From Chersky-840 sp963848335 (lineage in GTDB: Bacteria; Actinomycetota; Acidimicrobiia; Acidimicrobiales; UBA8190): DNA of 64,000 nt. Where the stretch lies: positions 558,001 through 622,000 of the forward strand of contig CAWKDD010000001.1 in assembly GCA_963848335.1 (NCBI GenBank). The letters run 5' to 3'. Shown in pieces: positions 42,333-49,913 of this stretch (its first letter is position 1; each line of letters begins with the position of its first letter). The position numbers and the translations under genes were made by a program. The notes under the pieces were generated by a model, which had not been told where the DNA came from, did not search any database, and saw only the letters and a list, made by a program, of their open reading frames with translations.

Positions 42333-43498
42333 GGCGCCTCCCGACCGAGGACGAGGGTGGCTCCCGTCGACAGCATGCCGCCGGTCCCGTGCGCCACGGC
42401 GATGCGGGCGTCGGCCACCTGTGTGGGACCGGCCTCGCCCCGCAGCTGGCGCACCGCCTCGACGATGAGGAACATGCCCCGCATCCCGGGGTGGCACGCC
42501 GAGAGGCCCCCGCCGTCGGTGTTGGTGGGGAGTCGCCCGCCCACCTCGAGCCCCCCGTCCTCCACGAACGCTCCGCCCTCACCTTTGGCGCAGAACCCCA
42601 GGTCCTCCACCGTGAGCACCACCGTGATGGTGAACGAGTCGTAGAGCTGGGCGACGTCGACGTCAGCGGGGGTGATCCCCGCCCGGGCGAAGGCCACCGG
42701 CCCGCACTGGGCCGCGGGGGTGAGGGTCAGGCTGGGCATGGCCGACAGGTTGAGGTGGTGTGTCGTGGCGTGGGCGGCTCCGAGCACGAACACGGGGGCC
42801 CGGGGGAGATCGGCGGCACGCTCCTCCGTCGTGACGACGCACGCCCCCCCGCCGTCGGAGATCACGCAGCAGTCGAGCTTGTGGAGCGGGTCGGCCACGA
42901 GACGGGAGGTGACGACGTCCTCGACCGTGATCGGGTCGCGCTCTTGGGCCTGGGGATTGGACGCCGCGTGCCGCCGCATCGTCACGGCCACGGCAGCCAA
43001 TTGCTCGGGGGTGGTGCCGAATTCGTGCATGTGCCGGCGCGCCGCCATGGCGTAGTTGCCCACCAGCGTGTTCCCCCACAGGGCGTCGTAGATGGCAGGA
43101 CCCGGTGCGAAGCCCCCGCCACCTCCACCGGTGCCCAGCCGCCGTCCCATCTGCGAGAGCTGGACGCTGCCGTAGGTGACGAGCACCACCTCGGCCGCAC
43201 CGGCCTCCACCGCGTAGGCGGCGTGCTCCACCAGCACTTCGAAGGAGGACCCGCCCGAGTTGGTCTCGTCGAAGTAGATGGGGTGCAGCCCGAGGTACTC
43301 GGCCACCCCCGTGGCGTACATCGGGAAGAAGCCGGTGGTGGCGAAGCCGTCGACGTCGGCGAAGCTCAGCCCGGCGTCGACCAGGGCCCGGTCGGCGGCC
43401 TGCCCGTGCACGGCGTGCTCGGAGAGATGAGGGAGATGGGGGTAGTCCGACGTGGCCACCCCGACGATGACGGCCCGTCGGCCCTTGGGGGTGGTCAC
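42329..43498 (-). CDS. Ltp2-like thiolase-fold lyase lacking the nucleophile Cys
   Basis: A 389-residue thiolase-fold protein. RAVIVGVATSDYPHL starts the fold. Where thiolases have the nucleophile the sequence reads ETNSGGSSFEVLVEH, with Gly/Ser and no Cys. VAQLYDSFTITV keeps the conserved Tyr of the Ltp2 group, and the end has NTDGGGLSACHPG. Cys-less Ltp2 enzymes are retro-aldolases that release a short acyl-CoA from a beta-hydroxyacyl-CoA. GTG 43498 overlaps the DUF35 stop before it (GTGA). Confidence 0.88.
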   Translation of the reverse strand: MTTPKGRRAVIVGVATSDYPHLPHLSEHAVHGQAADRALVDAGLSFADVDGFATTGFFPMYATGVAEYLGLHPIYFDETNSGGSSFEVLVEHAAYAVEAGAAEVVLVTYGSVQLSQMGRRLGTGGGGGGFAPGPAIYDALWGNTLVGNYAMAARRHMHEFGTTPEQLAAVAVTMRRHAASNPQAQERDPITVEDVVTSRLVADPLHKLDCCVISDGGGACVVTTEERAADLPRAPVFVLGAAHATTHHLNLSAMPSLTLTPAAQCGPVAFARAGITPADVDVAQLYDSFTITVVLTVEDLGFCAKGEGGAFVEDGGLEVGGRLPTNTDGGGLSACHPGMRGMFLIVEAVRQLRGEAGPTQVADARIAVAHGTGGMLSTGATLVLGREAP

Positions 43499-43938
43499 GG
43501 GCGTGTTCCGCGGGCCGCGGGGCGGAAGCGGGGGACGGCCAGCTCGGGCCCCATGTCCTCCCAGGCCACCTCGACGGGCATGCCGATGCTCACCTCGTCG
43601 GGACCGGCATCGACGAGATCGGACACGAGGCGCGCCCCGCCGGCGCCGTCGAGCTCCACGGCGATCACGACATAGGGGACCCTGTCCTGCAGGGAGGGGA
43701 TGAAGGCCTGGTGTACGACCGTGTAGGTGTACACCATGCCGGTGCCCGGGAGCGGGGACCATTCCGACGACGAGCTGCGGCACCGGGGGCACACCGGTCC
43801 GGGTGGGTGGCGGGTCCGGCCGCAGTCGCAGCACCGCTGGACCACGAGACGGTGATCGGCCGCCGCCTCCCACCACCCCACGGTCTCGGCGCTGGCGGCC
43901 GGCATCGGCATCTCGTCGGGGAACCAGCGCTCGGTCAT
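43495..43938 (-). CDS. DUF35 zinc-ribbon/OB-fold protein, third copy
   Basis: A 147-residue DUF35 protein: ETVGWWEAAADHRLVVQRC, ribbon CCDCGRTRHPPGPVCPRC, then OB fold GTGMVYTYTVVHQAFIPSL and VPYVVIAVELDG. Coupled on both sides: its ATG overlaps the stop of the Ltp gene before it and its stop overlaps the start of the next Ltp gene. Confidence 0.9.
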   Translation of the reverse strand: MTERWFPDEMPMPAASAETVGWWEAAADHRLVVQRCCDCGRTRHPPGPVCPRCRSSSSEWSPLPGTGMVYTYTVVHQAFIPSLQDRVPYVVIAVELDGAGGARLVSDLVDAGPDEVSIGMPVEVAWEDMGPELAVPRFRPAARGTRP

Positions 43939-45185
43939 CGTCGGCCCAGGACGAGCGCGCTGGTGGGCACGCCGGCCGCACTCGTGACCAGGCAGGTCTC
44001 GGCTCCCTCGACCTGGCAGGTGGACTCGCCCCGCAGCTGGCGCACCCCCTCGACGACGTGGTTGAGGCCGTGGATGTAGGCCTCGGACAGGCTGCCGCCG
44101 TGGGTGTTGGTGGGCAGCGCGCCGTCGGGCCACGCCAGCGCCCCCGACGCCGCGTACGGCCCCCCCTCGCCGCGGCCGCAGAATCCGAAGTCCTCCAGGC
44201 TGAGCAGGACGAGCCCGGTGAAGTGGTCGTAGATCTGGGCCACGTCGATGTCGGCCGGCCCCAACCCGGCACTGGCCCACAGGCGGGCGGCCACCCCCCG
44301 GGCCCCCGAGCTGGCGTAGTCGTCGTCGGGCATGCCGACATTGGAGTACTGGCCGTGGCCGAATCCCGCCGGCGCGCCCTGCGCTGCGCCCAGCACCGCG
44401 ACCGGCCCCTTGGCGGTGTCCGCGGCACGCTCCGCGGTGGTGACGACGACCGCGCAGGCGCCGTCGTTCTCGAGGCAGCAGTCGAAGAGTCGGAAGGGCT
44501 CCGACACCATGCGCGACGCCAGGTAGTCGTCCATGGTCATGGGGCGCGTGCCCATGACGGCGCGGGGGTTCCTCGCCGCGTGCGCCCTTGTCGTGACAGC
44601 CACGTGGCCCATCTGCTCGGCGGTGGTGCCGAAGCGGTGCATGTGGCGCTGGAGCACCATGGCATAGGCGATGGGCGGGCTGAACATGCCGAAGGGCATG
44701 GTGAAGGCCACGTGGGCCTCGAGAAGGCTCGTGGCCCGTCGCACGTGGGGCACGCGCGGTGGCCCGATGCGCGTCGGGACGTTGCCGGGCCCCTGGCCGA
44801 ATCGCCGGAACTGGCCCTGGCACAACGACCGGTACACGACCACCGCTTCGGCCGCCCCGCTCTCGACCGCCATGGCGGCGTTGGCGACGGCCGCGCACGC
44901 GCCGCCCCCACCAGGGAGCCACGACAGGCTGGCGTAGCGCAGCTCGGGCAGCCCCAGGTCCGCGGCGACGAAGGTGGCGTCGTTGCGGTCCTCGGCGAAC
45001 GAGGCCAGCCCGTCCACGTCGTCGGGGGTCATGCCGGCATCGGCGATCGCCTTCAGGATCGCCTCCACCGCCAGCTGGTACTCGCTGGTCCCGGTGATCC
45101 CGCCCCATTTCGCATACCGTGTCTCGCCCACGCCGACCACACAGGCGCGCCGGTCTCCGGCACCCACGACACTCACGGCGCTCAC
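43935..45185 (-). CDS. Ltp2-like thiolase-fold lyase lacking the nucleophile Cys, second
   Basis: A 416-residue member of the same family: RACVVGVGETRYAKWGG at the start, then SWLPGGGGACAAVANAAMAVESGAAE, where the nucleophile position is Gly; the nearby Cys is displaced by four residues. VAQIYDHFTGLVLLSLED carries the Ltp2-type Tyr, and the end has NTHGGSLSEAYIHG instead of the GHP motif. It probably forms a complex with the DUF35 protein encoded next. GTG 45185 overlaps the CaiB stop as GTGA. Confidence 0.88.
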   Translation of the reverse strand: MSAVSVVGAGDRRACVVGVGETRYAKWGGITGTSEYQLAVEAILKAIADAGMTPDDVDGLASFAEDRNDATFVAADLGLPELRYASLSWLPGGGGACAAVANAAMAVESGAAEAVVVYRSLCQGQFRRFGQGPGNVPTRIGPPRVPHVRRATSLLEAHVAFTMPFGMFSPPIAYAMVLQRHMHRFGTTAEQMGHVAVTTRAHAARNPRAVMGTRPMTMDDYLASRMVSEPFRLFDCCLENDGACAVVVTTAERAADTAKGPVAVLGAAQGAPAGFGHGQYSNVGMPDDDYASSGARGVAARLWASAGLGPADIDVAQIYDHFTGLVLLSLEDFGFCGRGEGGPYAASGALAWPDGALPTNTHGGSLSEAYIHGLNHVVEGVRQLRGESTCQVEGAETCLVTSAAGVPTSALVLGRR

Positions 45186-46381
45186 GGCGCCGTCCATTCG
45201 TCGACGACCTCGGCGCTGTGCTCCCCGAGCAAGGGGGGCCGGCGCCGGGCCACCCAGGGCGATGCGTGGGCCAGGAAGGGCGCGCCCGGGTACGTCACCG
45301 TCCGGCCCAGCTCGGGGTGCTCGAGCTCGACGAAGTGGCCACGGGCGCGCAGATGCCTGTCGGCCAGGACCTCCTCGGGCGACCGGATCACCCCCCACGG
45401 CAGTCCCGCCCCCTGGCCCAGCTGGTAGAGGGTCTCGCCGTCGTGCTTCTCGGCCAGCCTCTTGAGGGCGCGCCACACCTCCCGGTAGTTGGCGGCACGG
45501 TGCACGGGGTCGGCGAAGGCGGGGTCCGACAGGGGCCCGGCGACCCCCTGGGACTCGAGCATCTCGAGCATGCCGGCGAACACGTGAGGCCCGAGGAAGT
45601 CGGGGTTGAGGGCGGCCACCTGCCGGCCGTCGGCGGCGGTGAGCGTGGGATGGGGCCCCCGCCGGTGCACCCCTCCCGAGCACAGGTACGTCATGAGGTG
45701 CCACTCGGTCATGCTGGCCGAGCACTCGTGGGCGGAGACGTCGAGGAATTGGCCCTGGCCCGACTCGAAACGCCAGGCCAGCGCGCCCAGCACGGCGATG
45801 GCCGCGTAGGTCGAGGCGGTGCGCCAGGCCTGGTCCCCGTGACACGCCAGCGGGGGCGTGTCGTAGGTGCCGTCGGGGCCCGGACCGTAGCCGCACGCCG
45901 CCATCGACCCGCCCAGGGCCATGAGCACGAGGTCGTCGGCGAGGTAGTCGGCCCAGGGACCGTCCTGTCCGAACGGGGTCAGCGCGCACACCACCAGGCT
46001 CGGAGCGCGGCGGTGCAGCGTCTCGAAGTTGAGGCCCCTCGCCGCGGCCGGGCCGGGCCGCAGCGTGTGGACGAGCACGTCGGCGGCGTCGCACAGCTCC
46101 TGCACCGACGCGTCTTGGGAGACCACCACCGACCGTTTGCCGACGTTGTCGGCCCAGAAGGCGAGGCTGCGATCCGGTCCGGGCTCGTCGTCGAGGAAGG
46201 GGCCGATGCGACGCGACGGCGCGCCCTCGGGCGGCTCCACCTTCACCACGTCGGCGCCGAGCCCCGCCAGCAGGCGCCCGCAGTACTCGGCGGACTCGTC
46301 CACGAGCTCCAACACCCGGATCCCCTCGAGGGCGGCGGGGGACCGGGGGGAGGAAGCGGCGGAGGCAGCGGCCGCGGTCAC
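45182..46381 (-). CDS. CaiB/BaiF family class III CoA-transferase
   Basis: A 399-residue CoA-transferase. LEGIRVLELVDESAEYCGRLLAGLGADVVKVEPPEG is the family N-terminus. The expected catalytic Asp lies in CHGDQAWRTAS, then ESGQGQFLDVSAHE. These enzymes move CoA between acids without ATP, so this would activate an acid or recycle CoA in the pathway. GTG 46381 overlaps the previous CaiB stop (GTGA). An N-terminal Ala/Ser-rich run of about 15 residues is extra. Confidence 0.9.
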   Translation of the reverse strand: MTAAAASAASSPRSPAALEGIRVLELVDESAEYCGRLLAGLGADVVKVEPPEGAPSRRIGPFLDDEPGPDRSLAFWADNVGKRSVVVSQDASVQELCDAADVLVHTLRPGPAAARGLNFETLHRRAPSLVVCALTPFGQDGPWADYLADDLVLMALGGSMAACGYGPGPDGTYDTPPLACHGDQAWRTASTYAAIAVLGALAWRFESGQGQFLDVSAHECSASMTEWHLMTYLCSGGVHRRGPHPTLTAADGRQVAALNPDFLGPHVFAGMLEMLESQGVAGPLSDPAFADPVHRAANYREVWRALKRLAEKHDGETLYQLGQGAGLPWGVIRSPEEVLADRHLRARGHFVELEHPELGRTVTYPGAPFLAHASPWVARRRPPLLGEHSAEVVDEWTAP

Positions 46382-47730
46382 GACAGCGCCCCCTCGGCCT
46401 CGAGCGCGCCCACCTGGGCGGCACTCATGCCCAGCACCTCGCCGAGCACGGTGTCGTTGTCCTCGCCCAGACAAGGAGGTCCGCGGTGCAAGACGCCTCC
46501 GGTGTGCGGGGGCGTGGCCGACATGCGGAACGGGACGCCCTCCAGGGGGAGGGGGTCGACTTCGGAGTTACCGAGCATGGTGTAGTGCCCGCGGGCTGCC
46601 AGTTGCGGGTCGCGCTCGAGGCGGTCCGCCGCGTCCTGTACGGCGCCGGCCGGCACGCCCGAGCGCTGGAGCAGCTCCATGACCTCGTAGCGGTCGCGCT
46701 CGCAGGTCCACGCTTCGACGTGGCCGTCGAGATCGTCGGCGTGCTCGACACGGGCCTCCATGGTGGCGAAGCGGGGTTCCGCGCACCACTGGGGGTTGCC
46801 CATGGCACCCACGAGCGCGTCCCACTGCTCGTCGGTGCGGCACGACACCACCACCCACTTGTCGTCCCCCCGGGCCCGGTACGCGCCAGATGGTGCGCAA
46901 GGGGGTTGGGCGCGCCGGTTGCCCGTGGGGAAACCCGGTCGGCGACTGGGGCGACCGTTGAGCATGGCGTCGAGGAGGAGGGCACCGGACAAAGCGGTCG
47001 CCGGCTCGAGCTGGGAGACGTCGACGTGCTGTCCCTGTCCGGTGCGGCCCCGGTGGATGACGGCGCTCAGGATGGCGATGGCCCCGAGGTAGCCCCCCAC
47101 GTGGTCGAGGTACGAGAACGACCACCCCGCCGGGGGACGGTCGGGGAGGCCCACCATGAAGGTCAGGCCGGTCAGGGCCTGGGCGGTCGGGCCCATGGTC
47201 ACGTGCGAGGTGTCGGGACCCTCGTGGCCGAACCCGCACATCGACACGTAGACGATGTCGGGCTTCAGCTCGCGCATGACGTCGTACGACAGGCCCCAAC
47301 GATCGAGCGTGCCCGCCGCGAAGCTCTCGGTCACGACGTCGGAGTGCGCCACGAGGTCCTTGAGCAGCTCGAGACCCTTGGGATGGCGGGCGTTCACCGT
47401 GACGCTGCGCTTGCCGCCGGTGTTGTACTTGTAGAAGATCCCGCCGCGGTTGGGACTGGGCGCCCCGGTGGCGTTGGCCAGCGTGGCGGCACCGAACGCC
47501 TCCCCCCGCTCGCCGGGCTCGGGGACGAAGGGCGGCATGACCCGGATGGCGTCGGGGAAGCGAGTGCTCTCGACCCGGATGACCTCCGCCCCCAGGCACC
47601 CACAGATCAAGGTGGCCTGGGCCCCGAAGCCCAGGCGCGTGAAGTCCAGGATGCGCAGGCCCTCGAGCGCCATCGCCGGCGCCCCGGGCGCGCCCGTCCC
47701 GCCCCGGCCCCCCCGCTCCTGTGGCGTCAC
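46378..47730 (-). CDS. CaiB/BaiF family class III CoA-transferase, first gene of the operon
   Basis: A 450-residue CoA-transferase: LEGLRILDFTRLGFGAQATLICGCLGAEVIRVES, GGKRSVTVNARHPKG, the expected catalytic Asp in FSYLDHVGGYLGAIA, and GRTGQGQHVDVSQLE. GTG 47730 is taken as the start because a TATCGT box at 47738-47743 would place the transcript start on it (leaderless mRNA, common in actinobacteria). ATG 47673 is the alternative. Two adjacent CaiB genes may be subunits of one heteromer, as in succinyl-CoA:benzylsuccinate CoA-transferase. Confidence 0.9.
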   Translation of the reverse strand: MTPQERGGRGGTGAPGAPAMALEGLRILDFTRLGFGAQATLICGCLGAEVIRVESTRFPDAIRVMPPFVPEPGERGEAFGAATLANATGAPSPNRGGIFYKYNTGGKRSVTVNARHPKGLELLKDLVAHSDVVTESFAAGTLDRWGLSYDVMRELKPDIVYVSMCGFGHEGPDTSHVTMGPTAQALTGLTFMVGLPDRPPAGWSFSYLDHVGGYLGAIAILSAVIHRGRTGQGQHVDVSQLEPATALSGALLLDAMLNGRPSRRPGFPTGNRRAQPPCAPSGAYRARGDDKWVVVSCRTDEQWDALVGAMGNPQWCAEPRFATMEARVEHADDLDGHVEAWTCERDRYEVMELLQRSGVPAGAVQDAADRLERDPQLAARGHYTMLGNSEVDPLPLEGVPFRMSATPPHTGGVLHRGPPCLGEDNDTVLGEVLGMSAAQVGALEAEGALS

Positions 47731-47737
47731 GGCGCCG

Positions 47738-47768
47738 ACGATACAGTGATCTCCGACACGCGTGTCAG
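47738..47768 (-). promoter_or_regulatory. Candidate promoter of the Ltp/DUF35 operon
   Basis: On the leftward strand, CTGACA (47768-47763) and TATCGT (47743-47738) are separated by 19 bases. The predicted transcript start is at about 47731, next to the GTG at 47730. The spacing is one or two bases long, so this is tentative. Confidence 0.4.
47755..47766. promoter_or_regulatory. 12-base perfect palindrome in the shared control region
   Basis: GACACGCGTGTC overlaps the proposed -35 of the leftward operon and lies 61 bases before the rightward amidohydrolase start. It has the size of a TetR- or GntR-type operator. No regulator gene lies next to it; the TetR genes at 13.7-16.2 kb are the nearest. 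Confidence 0.45.
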
Positions 47769-47827
47769 GGAACGGCGTGCCGGCCCCGGTGCCGGTGCGG
47801 CGCGCCGAGAGTCGGGACGGGAGGGCC

Positions 47828-49108
47828 ATGCAGCTCGAGGACCTGGTGCTCGTGAGCGTGGACGACCACGTGGTCGAGCCTCCGGACATGTTCGAGGGGC
47901 GGGTGCCGGTGCGCTTCGCCGACCAGGCCCCGCGGGTGGACGTGCGCGACGACGGCACCGAGATCTGGCGTTTCGACGGCAAGGAGGCCACCAACATCGG
48001 GCTCAACGCCGTGGCCGGACGTCCGGTCGAGGAGTACGGCATCGAGCCCACGTCGTTCGCCGAGATCCGCTCGGGTTGCTACGACATCCACGCCCGCGTC
48101 CGCGACATGGACGCCAACGGGGTCATCGCCTCGATGTGCTTTCCGTCGTTTCCCCAGCTGTGCGGCCAGCTCTTCGCCAAGGCCTCGGACCCCGAGCTCG
48201 GGCTGGCCGTGCTCCGGGCCTACAACGACTGGCACATCGAGGAATGGTGCGGGACCTATCCGGGTCGGTTCATCCCCCTCTCCCTGCCACCCATCTGGGA
48301 TCCCGCTGCCATGGCCGACGAGGTACGGCGCGTGGCGGCCAAGGGATGTCACGCCGTGTCGTTCTCCGAGAACCCCGCCAAGCTCAAGCTGCCCAGCTTC
48401 CACAGCGACCACTGGGACCCGTTCTGGGCGGCCTGCAGCGACGAGGGGACCATGGTGTGCCTGCACATCGGGTCGTCTTCGTCGCTGGTGGTGACGGCGC
48501 CCGACGCTCCCATCGACGTGCTCATCGGTCTCCAGCCCGTCAACATCGTCCAAGCCGCTGCCGACCTTCTGTGGTCGCCGGTACTGCGGAAGTTCCCGGC
48601 GCTGCGCGTCGCCCTGTCCGAAGGCGGGATCGGCTGGATCCCGTACTTCCTGGACCGGATGGACTGGATCTACACCCGCCATCACGGGTGGACGGGGCAG
48701 GACTTCGGCAACAAGTTGCCGAGCCAGGTGTTCGCCGAGCAGATCGTGACGTGCTTCATCGACGACCCTTCCGGCATCGAGCTCCGCCACCGGGTCGGGA
48801 TCGACTCCATGTGCTGGGAGGCCGACTACCCCCACTCGGACTCGACCTGGCCCCAGTCGCCCGAGATGCTCATGAAGTCGCTCGACGGGGTGCCCGACGA
48901 GGACATCGAGAAGTTCACCCACCGCAACGCCATCCGCCTCTACCGCTTCGACCCCTTCGCCCACCGCCCCAAGGAGCAGTGCACGGTTGGGGCCTTGCGG
49001 GCCGGTGCCGCCGACGTCGACGTGACCCCCAGGCCCGGCAACCGGCCGACGGGGCCCAAGATGACCAAGGCCACCGACCTCACGCGCCACCCCGGGACCA
49101 ACCGCTGA
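47828..49108 (+). CDS. Amidohydrolase_2 family metal-dependent hydrolase
   Basis: A 426-residue TIM-barrel enzyme: VLVSVDDHVVEPPDMF at the first strand, RDMDANGVIASMCFPSF, VCLHIGSSSSLV, LSEGGIGWIPYFLDRMDWIY and MCWEADYPHSDSTWP. This is the ACMSD/gamma-resorcylate decarboxylase-like subgroup frequent in actinobacterial lipid and aromatic catabolism. The D-D-H motif replaces the usual D-x-H at strand 1. ATG 47828 follows GGGAGGG. It is divergent from the CaiB/Ltp operon with a shared control region, so it is probably co-regulated. Confidence 0.9.
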   Translation: MQLEDLVLVSVDDHVVEPPDMFEGRVPVRFADQAPRVDVRDDGTEIWRFDGKEATNIGLNAVAGRPVEEYGIEPTSFAEIRSGCYDIHARVRDMDANGVIASMCFPSFPQLCGQLFAKASDPELGLAVLRAYNDWHIEEWCGTYPGRFIPLSLPPIWDPAAMADEVRRVAAKGCHAVSFSENPAKLKLPSFHSDHWDPFWAACSDEGTMVCLHIGSSSSLVVTAPDAPIDVLIGLQPVNIVQAAADLLWSPVLRKFPALRVALSEGGIGWIPYFLDRMDWIYTRHHGWTGQDFGNKLPSQVFAEQIVTCFIDDPSGIELRHRVGIDSMCWEADYPHSDSTWPQSPEMLMKSLDGVPDEDIEKFTHRNAIRLYRFDPFAHRPKEQCTVGALRAGAADVDVTPRPGNRPTGPKMTKATDLTRHPGTNR

Positions 49109-49126
49109 CGCAGGCGCGGGCCTGCG
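49109..49126. terminator. Short hairpin after the amidohydrolase
   Basis: CGCAGGC, a four-base loop and GCCTGCG form a perfect 7-base stem immediately after the stop codon, between convergent genes. Confidence 0.5.
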
Positions 49127-49159
49127 CCACGAGGGCGGGAGCCGGTCACCCGCAACCGG

Positions 49160-49846
49160 TCAGCGCATCCAGACCTCTCGGATGCTCCCGGTCTCCAACT
49201 CCGATGATCCGCGCCGTCGCTGCTCCCACATGTCGGCACAGCTCTCGGCGCAGAACAGCAGCTCCCGCCCGTCGCCGTCGCGCCGTCGCGCCACGGCGGT
49301 GGCATGGGTGAGCGGGATCTGGCACACCGGGTCGGGCTGCGTGTCGGGGCCGGCGTGGGGCAGGCACACACGCACCACGTCGATCGGTTGTTCGAGCCCG
49401 CGCACCGTGATCTCGTCGGCGGCCTCCACCGTGGCCCAGGGAGGGAGCTCGTCCACCACCGACGACACGGCCAGCACCTCGTGGCCCACCGCCAGGTCGC
49501 ACAGCCGGGCCGCCACGTTGACGGCGTGGCCGATGTAGTCGTCGCCCTCGAGGAGGATGACCGTCCCCGTGGTGACTCCGCACTTGATGGTGACGGACTC
49601 GGGAGCCACGTCGATCGCCGCCTTCATCTCCAAGGTGGCCGCCACCAACGGCATGGTGTCCACGCTCACCAGCATGGCCCCGTCTCCGAGCCATTTGGCG
49701 ATGCGCACGGCCCGACGTGAGCAGATGTCGCGCAACGCGGCACGGAACACCCCCAGCACGGCCACGGCACGCTCGTCCCCTTCGGCTTCGGTCAGAGCGG
49801 TGAACCCGGACAGATCGAGGAAGGCGATGGTCCGCCGCACGCGCAT
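49160..49846 (-). CDS. Class III adenylate cyclase fused to a YHS-like cysteine domain
   Basis: A 228-residue protein. Residues 1-165 are a class III nucleotide cyclase: FLDLSGFTALTE with metal Asp11, AKWLGDG with Lys51 and metal Asp55, and DDYIGHAVNVAARL with Asp103, Asn110 and Arg114. All catalytic positions and the adenine-specifying Lys/Asp pair are present, so it should make cAMP. Residues about 170-210 read DPVCQIPL, then LLFCAESCADMW (Cys175, Cys199, Cys203), the pattern of a YHS/TRASH-type metal-binding domain. Cyclase activity might respond to a metal or redox state. No membrane segment; no strong ribosome site at ATG 49846. Confidence 0.85.
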   Translation of the reverse strand: MRVRRTIAFLDLSGFTALTEAEGDERAVAVLGVFRAALRDICSRRAVRIAKWLGDGAMLVSVDTMPLVAATLEMKAAIDVAPESVTIKCGVTTGTVILLEGDDYIGHAVNVAARLCDLAVGHEVLAVSSVVDELPPWATVEAADEITVRGLEQPIDVVRVCLPHAGPDTQPDPVCQIPLTHATAVARRRDGDGRELLFCAESCADMWEQRRRGSSELETGSIREVWMR

Positions 49847-49913
49847 GGAGTGATGATCGCGCCGGGCACAGCGCCGGGGCGAGCCCGGGCGGGGGCCGGC
49901 TCTGGAACCTCCC

